In this document: in pieces, positions 36,539 to 44,041 of the stretch
Numbering within the stretch: position 1 is the first letter of the stretch
Layout: every line of letters begins with the position of its first letter
Source: Novosphingobium sp. MD-1
Lineage (GTDB): Bacteria; Pseudomonadota; Alphaproteobacteria; Sphingomonadales; Sphingomonadaceae
DNA: 64,000 nucleotides
NCBI RefSeq assembly: GCF_001014975.1
Contig: NZ_BBXA01000026.1
Location: 179,856 to 243,855, forward strand
Direction of reading: 5' to 3'
Translations under genes and position numbers: made by a program
Notes under the pieces: model-generated
Told to the model about the DNA's origin: nothing
Database searches by the model: none
The model's input: only the letters and a program-made list of their open reading frames with translations

Positions 36539-37224
36539 CGTGTTGAATCCGAAACGATTTCGCCATCGGCGAGCCGCACCACGCGGCCGCAGCGGGCGGC
36601 CAGCGCCTCGTCGTGCGTGACCATGATCAGCGTCGCCCCGGCTTCCCGCGCGCGCTGGAACAGCAGGTCCGCCACCGCCGCGCCGGTCGCCGCGTCAAGA
36701 TTGCCGGTCGGCTCGTCCGCGAACAGGATCGCCGGGCGCGGCGCCAGCGCGCGGGCGATGGCCACGCGCTGCTGTTCCCCGCCGGAAAGCTGCGCGGGAT
36801 AATGATTCAGGCGGTGGCCCAGCCCCACGGCACCGAGTTCGGCCTCCGCCCGCGCTGCGGCCCCGGCCATTCCCGCGAGTTCCATCGGCGTTTCGACGTT
36901 TTCGCGCGCGGTCATCGTCGGCAGGAGGTGAAACGCCTGCAGGACGATGCCGATTCGCCCGCGCCGCGCGGCAGCAAGGCCGTCCTCGTCGAGCGCGGTG
37001 AAATCGGCGCCCGCCACCTCCAGCGCGCCGCCGCTGGCGCGTTCCAGCCCCGCGAGCACGGCCAGAAGCGAGCTTTTGCCCGATCCGGAGGGGCCGAGCA
37101 GCGCCAGCATCTCGCCCGCACCGACGGTGAGGTCGATGCCGCGCAGGATGTCGACGCGGCCCTCGCCGGAGCCGAGATGGAGGGTCAGGTTGCGGGCGGA
37201 GATGATCGGAGAGGTGCTTGTCAC
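36535..37224 (-). CDS. ABC transporter ATP-binding protein (YbbA/LolD type)
   Basis: 229 residues from GTG 37224. Walker A is LGPSGSGKSS, the Q-loop VLQAFHLLPTMTARENV, the signature LSGGEQQRVAIARAL and Walker B ILFADEPTGNLD, all intact. It powers the adjacent FtsX-like permease. The gene diverges from the esterase gene with a 64-bp gap, the same arrangement as ybbA/tesA in Escherichia coli. Confidence 0.92.
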   Translation of the reverse strand: MTSTSPIISARNLTLHLGSGEGRVDILRGIDLTVGAGEMLALLGPSGSGKSSLLAVLAGLERASGGALEVAGADFTALDEDGLAAARRGRIGIVLQAFHLLPTMTARENVETPMELAGMAGAAARAEAELGAVGLGHRLNHYPAQLSGGEQQRVAIARALAPRPAILFADEPTGNLDAATGAAVADLLFQRAREAGATLIMVTHDEALAARCGRVVRLADGEIVSDSTR

Positions 37225-37288
37225 CGCGCAGGAGTGGCATAGATTGGTTGCGCTTCGCAACCTGTGCCGTCCGATCCAGAAAGCCCCC

Positions 37289-37996
37289 ATGCGCCGTTTC
37301 CCGCTCGTTATCGCCCTTGTCCTGTCGCTGGCCGCCTGTTCGGGCGAAAAGACTGCGGATTCAGAGCCTTCCGCGTCCCCAACGACGGCGGTTTCGGCCG
37401 CGCCCGTTCCCGCCAACGCGCCGGTGATCCTGGCGTTCGGCGACAGCCTCTACGCCGGATACCAGCTCCGGCAGGACGAGAGCTATCCGGCGAAGCTGCA
37501 GGTGGCGCTCAACGCGGCGGGAACGCCGGTGAAAGTGGTGGGCGCGGGCGTCTCCGGCGATACCACGGCGGCCGGCTTGCAACGGCTGGCGTTCACGCTC
37601 GACAACCAGCCCGTAAAGCCCGCGCTGGTGCTGGTGGGGCTGGGCGGCAACGACATGCTGCGCGGGCTGCCACCGGCCGAAACCCGCGCCAATCTCGATG
37701 CGATCCTGGCCGAATTGAAGAAGCGCGGGTTGCCCGCGATGCTCACCGGAATGCTCGCCGCGCCCAACATGGGGGCGGACTACACACGGGCGTTCAACCC
37801 GATCTGGCCGGCGCTGGCGAAGAAGTACGACGTGCCGCTGGTGCCGTTCTTCCTGCAACCCGTGATCGGCAACAAAGCGTTGTTATTGGGCGATAATATC
37901 CACCCAAACGCGCAAGGAATCGATCGCATCGTGGTGGCCACGCAGGGCGATGTGGCGAAGGCGCTGAAGGCGGCGGAGGACAGGCACGGGGCCTGA
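37289..37996 (+). CDS. tesA: GDSL esterase/arylesterase (TesA-like) lipoprotein
   Basis: 235 residues. The lipobox LSLAAC has Cys17, a Ser/Pro-rich linker follows, then an SGNH hydrolase: FGDSLYAGY (Ser53), GAGVSGDTTAAG, GLGGNDMLRG and DNIHPNAQG with the Asp and His. It is likely an outer-membrane or periplasmic thioesterase/lysophospholipase. Its codons around 37873-37920 are AT-rich (TTG TTA TTG, CCA, CAA, GGA), unlike the rest of the gene. It ends flush with the recF stop. Confidence 0.88.
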   Translation: MRRFPLVIALVLSLAACSGEKTADSEPSASPTTAVSAAPVPANAPVILAFGDSLYAGYQLRQDESYPAKLQVALNAAGTPVKVVGAGVSGDTTAAGLQRLAFTLDNQPVKPALVLVGLGGNDMLRGLPPAETRANLDAILAELKKRGLPAMLTGMLAAPNMGADYTRAFNPIWPALAKKYDVPLVPFFLQPVIGNKALLLGDNIHPNAQGIDRIVVATQGDVAKALKAAEDRHGA

Positions 37997-38004
37997 TCAG
38001 GCCC
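37989..38004. terminator. Palindrome formed over two abutting stop codons
   Basis: GGGCCTGATCAGGCCC is a perfect 16-bp palindrome whose centre is the tesA stop TGA and the recF stop TCA (TGA on minus). There is no spacer between the converging genes, so any transcript end must use this hairpin. Confidence 0.5.
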
Positions 38005-39070
38005 GCGTGGCCACGCCGTCCGCCACGCGCCACACCGCGCTGCCGCCTGCGATTTCCTCGAACGGGGCGAGTTCGGTGCCGGTCATCCACACTTGCGCGC
38101 CCGATGCCGCCAACCGCTCGAACAGTGCCGCGCGGCGCAGCGGATCGAGATGCGCGGCGATTTCGTCCAGCAGCAGCAGGCGGGGCCGCTCGCCGGCGGT
38201 GAGCTGTGCGTGGGCCAGCACAATCGCGATGAGCATGGCCTTTTGCTCGCCCGTGGAGCAGTCCGCGGCGGGCGATTGCTTGGCGGCGAGGGTCACGGCC
38301 AGGTCATCGCGGTGCGGACCGGTCAAACTGCGCCCCGCCGCACGGTCTCGGCGGCGGTTGTTACGTAACAAAATGCGCAATTCTTCGCCGTCCGAAGGCG
38401 TTTCGGAGGCATATTCGAGCGCCGGACGGGCGAAAGGCCGCTCCGGCAGCACCGCGATGGCGCGCGTCAGGTCGGCCACCAGATCGCGCCGGGCCGCAGC
38501 AACTAATGCTCCGTTTTCAGCCATTTGGCTTTCGAGCGCGTCCAGCCACAGCGGATCGGGATCGTCCGGATCGGCCAGCAGGCGGTTGCGTTCGCGCAAC
38601 GCCGTCTCGTAACGGCCGGCATTTCGGGCGTGTCCGGGCAGGCGCGCCAGCACCAGCCGATCGAGGAAGCGGCGCCGTCCGCCCGCGCTTTCGGCGAAGA
38701 GGCGGTCCATGGCCGGGGTCAGCCAGGTGATGGAGAGCCACTCGGCCAACCGTGCTGCCGGCCCTTCCGCACCATTTATCCTTACATTCCGGCGGTTTGG
38801 AGCGTCTTCCGTGCTGGCCGTGCCGAGCGTGACCGCGCCATCTTCCAGTTCCGCCGCCACGGCGAAGCCTCCATCGCCGCTGCGCCCGGCCATTTCGGCG
38901 GGCTGCGCCCGGCGCAAACCGCGTCCGGGCGCCAGCAGCGAGACCGCTTCGAGCACGTTGGTCTTGCCGGCGCCATTCTCGCCGACCAAGATATTGAAAT
39001 CGCGCGTTTCTTCCAGGCGCGTCGCCACGTGGTTGCGAAAATGACGCAAGGTGAGGCGGGTGAGCGACAT
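37997..39070 (-). CDS. recF: DNA replication and repair protein RecF
   Basis: 357 residues. Walker A is [11 protein letters not shown] near 30-40, the signature region [16 protein letters not shown] and Walker [14 protein letters not shown], as in SMC-like RecF. It loads RecA at gaps with RecO/RecR. It is not next to dnaA/dnaN/gyrB here. Codon use is patchy: GCA TTA GTT GCT, AAT GTA AGG ATA AAT and TTG TTA CGT occur in an otherwise GC3-rich gene. One GTTACGTAAC palindrome lies inside the gene at 38360-38369. Confidence 0.93.
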   Translation of the reverse strand: MSLTRLTLRHFRNHVATRLEETRDFNILVGENGAGKTNVLEAVSLLAPGRGLRRAQPAEMAGRSGDGGFAVAAELEDGAVTLGTASTEDAPNRRNVRINGAEGPAARLAEWLSITWLTPAMDRLFAESAGGRRRFLDRLVLARLPGHARNAGRYETALRERNRLLADPDDPDPLWLDALESQMAENGALVAAARRDLVADLTRAIAVLPERPFARPALEYASETPSDGEELRILLRNNRRRDRAAGRSLTGPHRDDLAVTLAAKQSPAADCSTGEQKAMLIAIVLAHAQLTAGERPRLLLLDEIAAHLDPLRRAALFERLAASGAQVWMTGTELAPFEEIAGGSAVWRVADGVATRA

Positions 39071-39139
39071 GGCGGCGGCTTAGAACATCGTACAGGCAGG
39101 GGGGAACCGATTTCGGCGCTGGCGGGTCTGGCAGCGCGC

Positions 39140-39194
39140 GTTACGTGATGAAATGGCCTATTGTTACGTAACAAAATCCGTTTCGTTACGTAAC
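39140..39194. promoter_or_regulatory. Cluster of GTTACGTAAC palindromes upstream of recF
   Basis: In the 123-bp gap between pspF and recF, perfect GTTACGTAAC occurs at 39163-39172 (extended to TTGTTACGTAACAA) and 39185-39194 (touching the pspF stop). A degraded copy, GTTACGTGAT, lies at 39140-39149. Two more perfect copies are inside recF (38360-38369) and pspF (39530-39539). It looks like an operator or methylation-type site; the binder is unknown. Confidence 0.7.
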
Positions 39195-40219
39195 TAATCG
39201 CCCTTTTCGAGCAGACCGTGCTTCTTCAGGCAGTGCCGGAGCTGATCGTAGCTCAGGCCCAGCGCTTTTGCGGTCTGGCGCTGGTTGTAGCGGTGCCGTC
39301 CGAGCGCGTGTTCCAGGATCGCGCGCTCATGCGCGTCCACAGCGCCGCGAAGATCGTCAATAAAATCAAAATCTTGTGCCATTCTTGGCGAGGCTGCCGG
39401 CGCGGGCGACGGGGCCTCCGCGATGCGCGGCAGAGACGCCGGCTTCCATGGACTTTCGAACGGATCGAACTGAATATGCGCGATCGGGGCACCAGAATCG
39501 TCCCAGCGATAGACCGCGCGCTCGATTACGTTACGTAACTCGCGGACGTTTCCGGGCCACGCATAGTCTTCCAGCTGCCGCGCCGCGTGGGGGGCAAAGC
39601 CGGGCCAGGAATCCCAGTGCAGCTCGGCGGCCATGCGCCGTCCGAAGTAATCGGCCAGAACCGCGATATCGCCCTCGCGCACGCGCAGCGGGGGCAGGGT
39701 AATGACCTCGAAACTGAGCCGATCGAGCAAATCGGCGCGAAAACGGCCTTCTTCCGCGGCTTTTGGGAGGTCTTCGTTGGTCGCGGCGACGATTCTGACG
39801 TCCACGCGCACCGGACGCGAGGCGCCGATCCGCGTGATTTCGCCATATTCGACCGCGCGCAGCAGCCTTTCCTGCGCGCTCATCGACAAGGTCGCCAGTT
39901 CGTCGAGAAAAAGCGTGCCTTTGTCCGCTTCCTCGAAACGGCCGGCGCGGGCGCGCGTCGCGCCGGTGAAAGCACCGGCTTCGTGGCCAAAAAGTTCAGC
40001 TTCTATAAGGGTTTCTGGCAGTGCAGCACAGTTCAGGGTGATCAGCGGCTCCTGCCAGCGGGTCGACAGGCGGTGCAATCTTTCGGCGATCAGTTCCTTG
40101 CCGGTGCCGCGCTCGCCGATCACCAGCACGGGACGGCGCATGGGCGCGGCGCGGCTGGCGCGTTCGACGGCGTCAAGAAACGCGCCGGACTGGCCGATGA
40201 ACTGAACTTCCCGATCCAT
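39194..40219 (-). CDS. pspF: PspF-like sigma-54 transcription activator
   Basis: 341 residues: an AAA+ domain directly at the N-terminus (Walker A VIGERGTGKELIA near 33-45, the sigma-54 contact GAFTGA at 82-87, Walker B TLFLDELATLS, R-finger region), then a C-terminal Fis-type helix-turn-helix (RHRYNQRQTAKALGLSYDQL). The absence of a receiver or sensor domain is typical of PspF, which PspA inhibits directly. It diverges from the psp operon and a sigma-54 promoter faces that way. It uses several AT-rich codons (for example TTA CGT AAC for the LRN of VRELRN). Confidence 0.93.
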   Translation of the reverse strand: MDREVQFIGQSGAFLDAVERASRAAPMRRPVLVIGERGTGKELIAERLHRLSTRWQEPLITLNCAALPETLIEAELFGHEAGAFTGATRARAGRFEEADKGTLFLDELATLSMSAQERLLRAVEYGEITRIGASRPVRVDVRIVAATNEDLPKAAEEGRFRADLLDRLSFEVITLPPLRVREGDIAVLADYFGRRMAAELHWDSWPGFAPHAARQLEDYAWPGNVRELRNVIERAVYRWDDSGAPIAHIQFDPFESPWKPASLPRIAEAPSPAPAASPRMAQDFDFIDDLRGAVDAHERAILEHALGRHRYNQRQTAKALGLSYDQLRHCLKKHGLLEKGD

Positions 40220-40319
40220 GGCCAAGTTTTAGCATATTTCACCAAATCAAGGCAACGGATGCCATGTCATAGGTGCGGCACGGGTGTAAAAATGGCGGAT
40301 TTACGCGCTTTTTGCGGTT

Positions 40320-40335
40320 TGGCACGCGGCTTGCT
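40320..40335 (+). promoter_or_regulatory. Sigma-54 (-24/-12) promoter of the psp operon
   Basis: TGGCACG-CGGC-TTGCT at 40320-40335 matches the sigma-54 consensus (GG at -24, GC at -12, four-base spacing) exactly. It lies about 60 bp upstream of the first small gene and 100 bp from pspF. Upstream DNA (40220-40300) is AT-richer and is a likely PspF enhancer region. Confidence 0.88.
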
Positions 40336-40394
40336 GAAGGGTGAACAAACGCACTGGCCCGGTATCTTCGGCCACGCTTTTACGGAGAATGCAG

Positions 40395-40553
40395 ATGTAC
40401 ACCGCCCGCTTCTTTTCGACCAAGCTCGGCCGCGCAGCGCTCGCCAGCATTGGCGCGATGCTGGCTCTCAACTGCTTCGCACTGACCCAGCAGATTCAGG
40501 CCGCGCCGCAGGTGCTGGCCTCCAGCGCCGCGATTACCGGCGAACTGGCGTGA
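40395..40553 (+). CDS. Small membrane peptide at the head of the psp operon
   Basis: 52 residues from ATG 40395 (Shine-Dalgarno CGGAGA; an in-frame ATG also occurs at 40389). It has a basic start (MYTARFFSTKLGR), one hydrophobic segment (AALASIGAMLALNCFALTQQ) and a short polar tail (QAAPQVLASSAAITGELA), so it is either an exported peptide or a single-span membrane protein. It is first behind the sigma-54 promoter. Its TGA overlaps GTG 40550, which is in frame with pspA. Confidence 0.72.
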   Translation: MYTARFFSTKLGRAALASIGAMLALNCFALTQQIQAAPQVLASSAAITGELA

Positions 40554-40693
40554 CCGAAGACCTGACCCCGGTACGACCGGAAGGGTCGCGCGCGTCCCGC
40601 TTCGATGCGGAGCTGGATGCGCTGCGCGCCAACACCCGTTTCCAGGACGCGAATGGCCAATCGCGTCCCATCTTCACCAACGGAGTCAACCTG

Positions 40694-41365
40694 ATGGGCA
40701 TTTTTTCGCGGACGCGCGATATTATTGCTGCCAATTTCAACGACTTGCTGGACAAGGCGGACGATCCTGCCAAGATGATCCGGATGATCATCATGGAGAT
40801 GGAGGAGACGCTTGTCGAAGTGCGGGCTTCCGCCGCGCGCACCATCGCCGATCAGAAGGAGATGCAGCGGCACGTCGGGAAGCTGGAACGGCTCCAGGCC
40901 GACTGGTCGGAAAAGGCCCAGCTCGCGCTCAGCAAGGATCGCGAGGATCTGGCCCGCGCCGCCCTGGTCGAGAAGAACAAGGCGACCGACATGGCCGAAC
41001 AGCTCAAGGCCGAGATCGGCGTCCTCGACGATGCGATGCGCGCCTACGAACAGGACATCGAGAAGCTCCAGACCCGTTTGCGTGAAGCGCGCAGCCGCCA
41101 GACGGCGATCGCCGCGCGGCTGGAAAGCGCCGAGAACCGCGTCCGCCTGCGCAGCCTGCTCACCAACGAGCGCGTCGATGAGGCGCTTGCCCGGTTCGAC
41201 CAGCTCGAACGCCGCGTCGACTATGCCGAAGGCCGTGCCGATGCGCTGAACCTGGCCGATGGCAAGGCGCCGAGCCTTGCGGACGAGATCGCCGCGCTGG
41301 CCGGGCAGGACAAGGTGGATGAGGAACTCGAAGCGATGAAGCGCGCGTTGGCGAAAGGCAACTGA
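40694..41365 (+). CDS. pspA: Phage shock protein A
   Basis: 223 residues. MGIFSRTRDIIAANFNDLLD is the classic amphipathic PspA start, followed by DDPAKMIRMIIMEMEETLVE and long coiled coils. As an ESCRT-III-like membrane-stabilising protein it also binds and inhibits PspF. ATG 40694 has a Shine-Dalgarno (CGGAGTC). The frame is open upstream to GTG 40550 with coding-like GC3, so a 48-residue N-terminal extension is possible but would bury the amphipathic helix. Confidence 0.93.
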   Translation: MGIFSRTRDIIAANFNDLLDKADDPAKMIRMIIMEMEETLVEVRASAARTIADQKEMQRHVGKLERLQADWSEKAQLALSKDREDLARAALVEKNKATDMAEQLKAEIGVLDDAMRAYEQDIEKLQTRLREARSRQTAIAARLESAENRVRLRSLLTNERVDEALARFDQLERRVDYAEGRADALNLADGKAPSLADEIAALAGQDKVDEELEAMKRALAKGN

Positions 41366-41368
41366 TCC

Positions 41369-41677
41369 ATGGAAGAGGTGCTCATCCCGCTCGTTGCGAT
41401 CCTGGGAATCTTCGTCGGGTTACCCTGGATCATCCTTCACTACATAACCCGCTGGAAGACCGCCGCCACGCTGACCACGGGCGACGAGGCGCTGCTGGAC
41501 GAACTGTACCAGCTGGCGCGCCGCCTGGACGAGCGGATGGATACGGTGGAGCGGCTGGTAGCGTCCGACAATCCGGAATTCCGCCCCGCGCGCATTCAGC
41601 ACGATCGCGAAACAGACAACCAGCAGCTGCGAGAGCTTGATCGCATGCTCGCCGAAAAGAAGGGGATGTCGAAGTGA
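41369..41677 (+). CDS. pspB: Phage shock protein B
   Basis: 102 residues: an N-terminal membrane helix (VLIPLVAILGIFVGLPWIIL), then a cytoplasmic helix with DELYQLARRLDERMDTVERLV and the PspB-type end DNPEFRPA. The tail is about 25 residues longer than in enterobacteria (ending RELDRMLAEKKGMSK). With PspC it senses envelope stress and releases PspF from PspA. It starts 3 bp after pspA. Confidence 0.93.
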   Translation: MEEVLIPLVAILGIFVGLPWIILHYITRWKTAATLTTGDEALLDELYQLARRLDERMDTVERLVASDNPEFRPARIQHDRETDNQQLRELDRMLAEKKGMSK

Positions 41678-42051
41678 ATAGTCCACGAACCCGCTTCTAC
41701 CGGGATAAGGTTAACGGGAAGTTCATGGGTGTTTGCGCGGGCATCGCGGATTACACCGGCGTGGACGTGCTGTGGGTCCGGCTGGGCTTCGTGGTGCTGA
41801 CGTTCTGCGGCCTCGGTTTCCTGCCCTTCGTGTACCTGGCGCTCGGCTTCCTGTCCGAAAAGAAGCCCGGCTACCTTTACGGCGACCGGCAGGAGCAGAA
41901 GTTCTGGCAGGGTGTCCGCCAGTCGCCGGCGCGCACCGCCCGCGAAGTCCGCGCCCAGTTCCGCGATATCGACCGCCGGCTGGCCGAAGTGGAAAGCTTC
42001 TATGTCAGCAGCAATCCGCGCCTTTCGGCCGAGATCGAGAAATTGCGCTGA
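41674..42051 (+). CDS. pspC: Phage shock protein C
   Basis: 125 residues from GTG 41674, overlapping the pspB stop. The PspC domain is RFYRDKVNGKFMGVCAGIAD followed by one membrane segment (FVVLTFCGLGFLPFVYLALG). The C-terminal half is a coiled coil (FRDIDRRLAEVESFYVSSNP, ending LSAEIEKLR), which may contact PspA/PspB. Confidence 0.93.
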   Translation: MNSPRTRFYRDKVNGKFMGVCAGIADYTGVDVLWVRLGFVVLTFCGLGFLPFVYLALGFLSEKKPGYLYGDRQEQKFWQGVRQSPARTAREVRAQFRDIDRRLAEVESFYVSSNPRLSAEIEKLR

Positions 42052-42092
42052 AATCCGGTCATTCCGGGGCAGCGTTGAGGGGAAAATGACCG

Positions 42093-42389
42093 ATGTTCGA
42101 TCCGATTTCGATACCGATCGTGGCGCTTAGCATCCCGATCGTGGCCATCGTCACGCGCCACAAGCGCCGCATGGCCGAACTGCGCATCCGTGAAGTGGAA
42201 GCGGGTGCGGTGCAGGGCGACGGCGCCACCGCGGCGCAGGTCAAGGCGCTGGAGGAGCGGGTTCGCGTGCTGGAACGCATCGTGACCGACAAGAGCTATG
42301 ACGTGGCCGCGCAGATCGAGGCGCTTCGTTCCGACGGCGCTGGCATCCTGGCCGCCGAAGCCCTGGCCCGGCCGGAGTTGCGGCCATGA
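42093..42389 (+). CDS. PspB-like small membrane/coiled-coil protein, paralogue 1
   Basis: 98 residues: an N-terminal membrane helix (SIPIVALSIPIVAIVTRHKR), then a basic stretch and a coiled coil with VKALEERVRVLERIVTD and IEALRSDG. The coiled-coil core LxxRVxxLERIVTD recurs in the next two proteins and resembles RLDERMDTVERLV of PspB. It is the fourth member of the psp operon. Function is unknown; membrane stress sensing or PspA docking is an inference. Confidence 0.75.
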   Translation: MFDPISIPIVALSIPIVAIVTRHKRRMAELRIREVEAGAVQGDGATAAQVKALEERVRVLERIVTDKSYDVAAQIEALRSDGAGILAAEALARPELRP

Positions 42390-42658
42390 TGCCATCGGTC
42401 TTTCTCGCCGCGCTGGGCATCGTCATCGGCCTGCCCGTCACGCTCGGCATCGTCTCGGACCTCTACAAGCGCCGCCTGGCGTTCAAGGAACGGGAAATGG
42501 AACTGCTGTCGCGCCAGACGGCGGAAAAGACCGCGCAATACATCGCGCACAACGAGCGGCTGGAACAGCGCGTGCGCGTCCTGGAACGGCTCGTCACCGA
42601 TTCCGGCACGGACCTCGCGCTGCGGATCGAGGCGCTGCGCGAAACCGAAGTCCACTGA
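42386..42658 (+). CDS. PspB-like small membrane/coiled-coil protein, paralogue 2
   Basis: 90 residues, overlapping the previous gene by 4 bp (ATGA). A membrane helix (VFLAALGIVIGLPVTLGIVS) is followed by YKRRLAFKEREMELLSRQTA and the shared NERLEQRVRVLERLVTD core, ending IEALRETEVH. Its layout and core motif make it a clear paralogue of its neighbours. Confidence 0.75.
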   Translation: MMPSVFLAALGIVIGLPVTLGIVSDLYKRRLAFKEREMELLSRQTAEKTAQYIAHNERLEQRVRVLERLVTDSGTDLALRIEALRETEVH

Positions 42659-42691
42659 GGTATTCAACCGCAGGTACAAGGAAATACGCCC

Positions 42692-42955
42692 GTGAGTTTC
42701 TGGAGCGCCATGGTCGCCATCGTCGCCATCCTCGCCTTTGCCCGGATGCGGATGCATCGCCGCTGGCATGAAAACGAAGGGTATCGCGCCGGCTCGCCCG
42801 CCGATGCCGCCTATACCGCCGAACTGGAGCGCGAGGTGGAAACCCTGCGCAAGCGGCTGGAAGTGCTGGAGCGGATCGTGACCGACGCCAGCACCAGCCA
42901 GGCGCACGATACGCGCCGTCTGGCCAGCGAGATCGAGGCGCTGCGCGACCGCTAA
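42692..42955 (+). CDS. PspB-like small membrane/coiled-coil protein, paralogue 3
   Basis: 87 residues from GTG 42692 behind a weak AAGGAAA. A short hydrophobic start (FWSAMVAIVAILAFARMRM) is followed by an acidic linker and the shared core (VETLRKRLEVLERIVTDAS), ending with IEALRDR. It has the same architecture as paralogues 1 and 2. Confidence 0.72.
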   Translation: MSFWSAMVAIVAILAFARMRMHRRWHENEGYRAGSPADAAYTAELEREVETLRKRLEVLERIVTDASTSQAHDTRRLASEIEALRDR

Positions 42956-42981
42956 GGCGCCCGCCCTACCGGAGAACCAAG

Positions 42982-43215
42982 ATGCCGGACACGACTCTGT
43001 TCACCGATCCCACCCTGATCGCAGCCGCCGCGCTGGTGGGCCTTGTCATTGTCGCCGCCGCGCTGCTGCGCGCCTGGAACGGCTGGCTGGCGTTCAAGCG
43101 GCTGGAGCTGCAGCACCGCCACGGCGAGATTCCGGCGGTCGGCCTGATCGAAGTGGCCGATCTCAAGGAGCGCATCCGCAAGCTGGAAGCCATCGCAAGC
43201 GGGGTGGACCTGTAA
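42982..43215 (+). CDS. PspB-like small membrane/coiled-coil protein, paralogue 4
   Basis: 77 residues. A membrane helix (LIAAAALVGLVIVAAALLRA) precedes LAFKRLELQHRHGEIP and a shortened core (VADLKERIRKLEAIAS). It is the most divergent and shortest member, lacking the IVTD tail, and closes the array 26 bp after paralogue 3. Confidence 0.68.
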   Translation: MPDTTLFTDPTLIAAAALVGLVIVAAALLRAWNGWLAFKRLELQHRHGEIPAVGLIEVADLKERIRKLEAIASGVDL

Positions 43216-43269
43216 CGGTCCTGCGCCTATCCCGGCGCGCAAGACGGACCGTGGACGGCAAGACAGTTG

Positions 43270-43683
43270 ATGCGCAGCCTTGAAGACATTCTGGAAGAAT
43301 ACGAGTTTCTCGATGGCGACGAACGCTATCGCCTGCTGATCGAACTGGGGCGCGAACTGGAGCCGATGCCCGACGCGCTCAAGACCGACGCCACGCTGGT
43401 GCGCGGCTGTTCGGCCAGCGTCTGGGTCTATCCCATCGAGAATGAAGGGGCCGGAAAGCTGCATTTCCTGGCGGATAGCAACGCGGCGATCACCAAGGGC
43501 ATCGTTGCGCTGGTGCTGGCCGCGGTGCAGGACCAGCCGGCGCAGGACGTCGCCGGGACCGACATCGCCGCCAGGCTGGCGCCATTCGACCTGAAGAACC
43601 AGCTTTCCTCCAACCGGACGCAGGGCGTGCCCAACATGATCGCGCTGGTGCGCGAACACGCCGCGCGGATCGCGGCCGGATAG
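43270..43683 (+). CDS. sufE: SufE family cysteine desulfuration protein
   Basis: 137 residues. The sulfur-accepting Cys47 lies in LVRGCSASVWV, and DGDERYRLLIELGRELEPMP near the start is typical. It takes persulfide sulfur from SufS during Fe-S cluster assembly. ATG 43270 is preferred over TTG 43267. The suf operon itself is not in the window. Confidence 0.93.
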   Translation: MRSLEDILEEYEFLDGDERYRLLIELGRELEPMPDALKTDATLVRGCSASVWVYPIENEGAGKLHFLADSNAAITKGIVALVLAAVQDQPAQDVAGTDIAARLAPFDLKNQLSSNRTQGVPNMIALVREHAARIAAG

Positions 43684-43687
43684 CGCC

Positions 43688-44041
43688 GTGCTGAGCCGGC
43701 ATCTCTGGACGGGGGCCGGCCTTGCCTTCGTCGCGATCGGGGCGGTGGGAGCGTTCCTGCCGCTGCTGCCGACCGTGCCGTTCCTGCTGCTGGCCGCGTT
43801 CTGCTTTGCCAAGGGCAATCCGGCGTGGGAACAGCGCCTGCTCGATCACCCGAAATACGGCCCCGCGCTGCGCCAGTGGCGTGAACGCCGCGCCATCTCG
43901 CGTCGGGCCAAGCAGGCGGCGCTGGTGGCCATGGCGATCAGCGTGGGCATCACAGCGTTGACCGCCGGCTGGCCCTGGGTGCTGATCCCGGCGGCAGTCA
44001 TGGCGATTTCGGGCACCTGGATATGGACGCGCGCGGAATGA
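43688..44041 (+). CDS. DUF454 (YbaN-like) inner-membrane protein
   Basis: 117 residues from GTG 43688. LWTGAGLAFVAIGAVGAFLP and LLPTVPFLLLAAFCFAKGNP are the family signature, with two or three further membrane segments. Function is unknown. It lies 4 bp after sufE and overlaps the MOSC gene by 4 bp, so the three are co-transcribed. Confidence 0.88.
   Translation: MLSRHLWTGAGLAFVAIGAVGAFLPLLPTVPFLLLAAFCFAKGNPAWEQRLLDHPKYGPALRQWRERRAISRRAKQAALVAMAISVGITALTAGWPWVLIPAAVMAISGTWIWTRAE

Noticed and set aside
33878..36802. A 974-codon open frame on plus, opposite the ABC permease
   Set aside because: Long antisense frames are expected at this GC content; composition is Arg/Gln/His/Ala rich and no motif is present.
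37989..38004. Att site or recombination site at the tesA/recF palindrome
   Set aside because: The palindrome is fully explained by two facing stop codons; there is no adjacent integrase or repeat.
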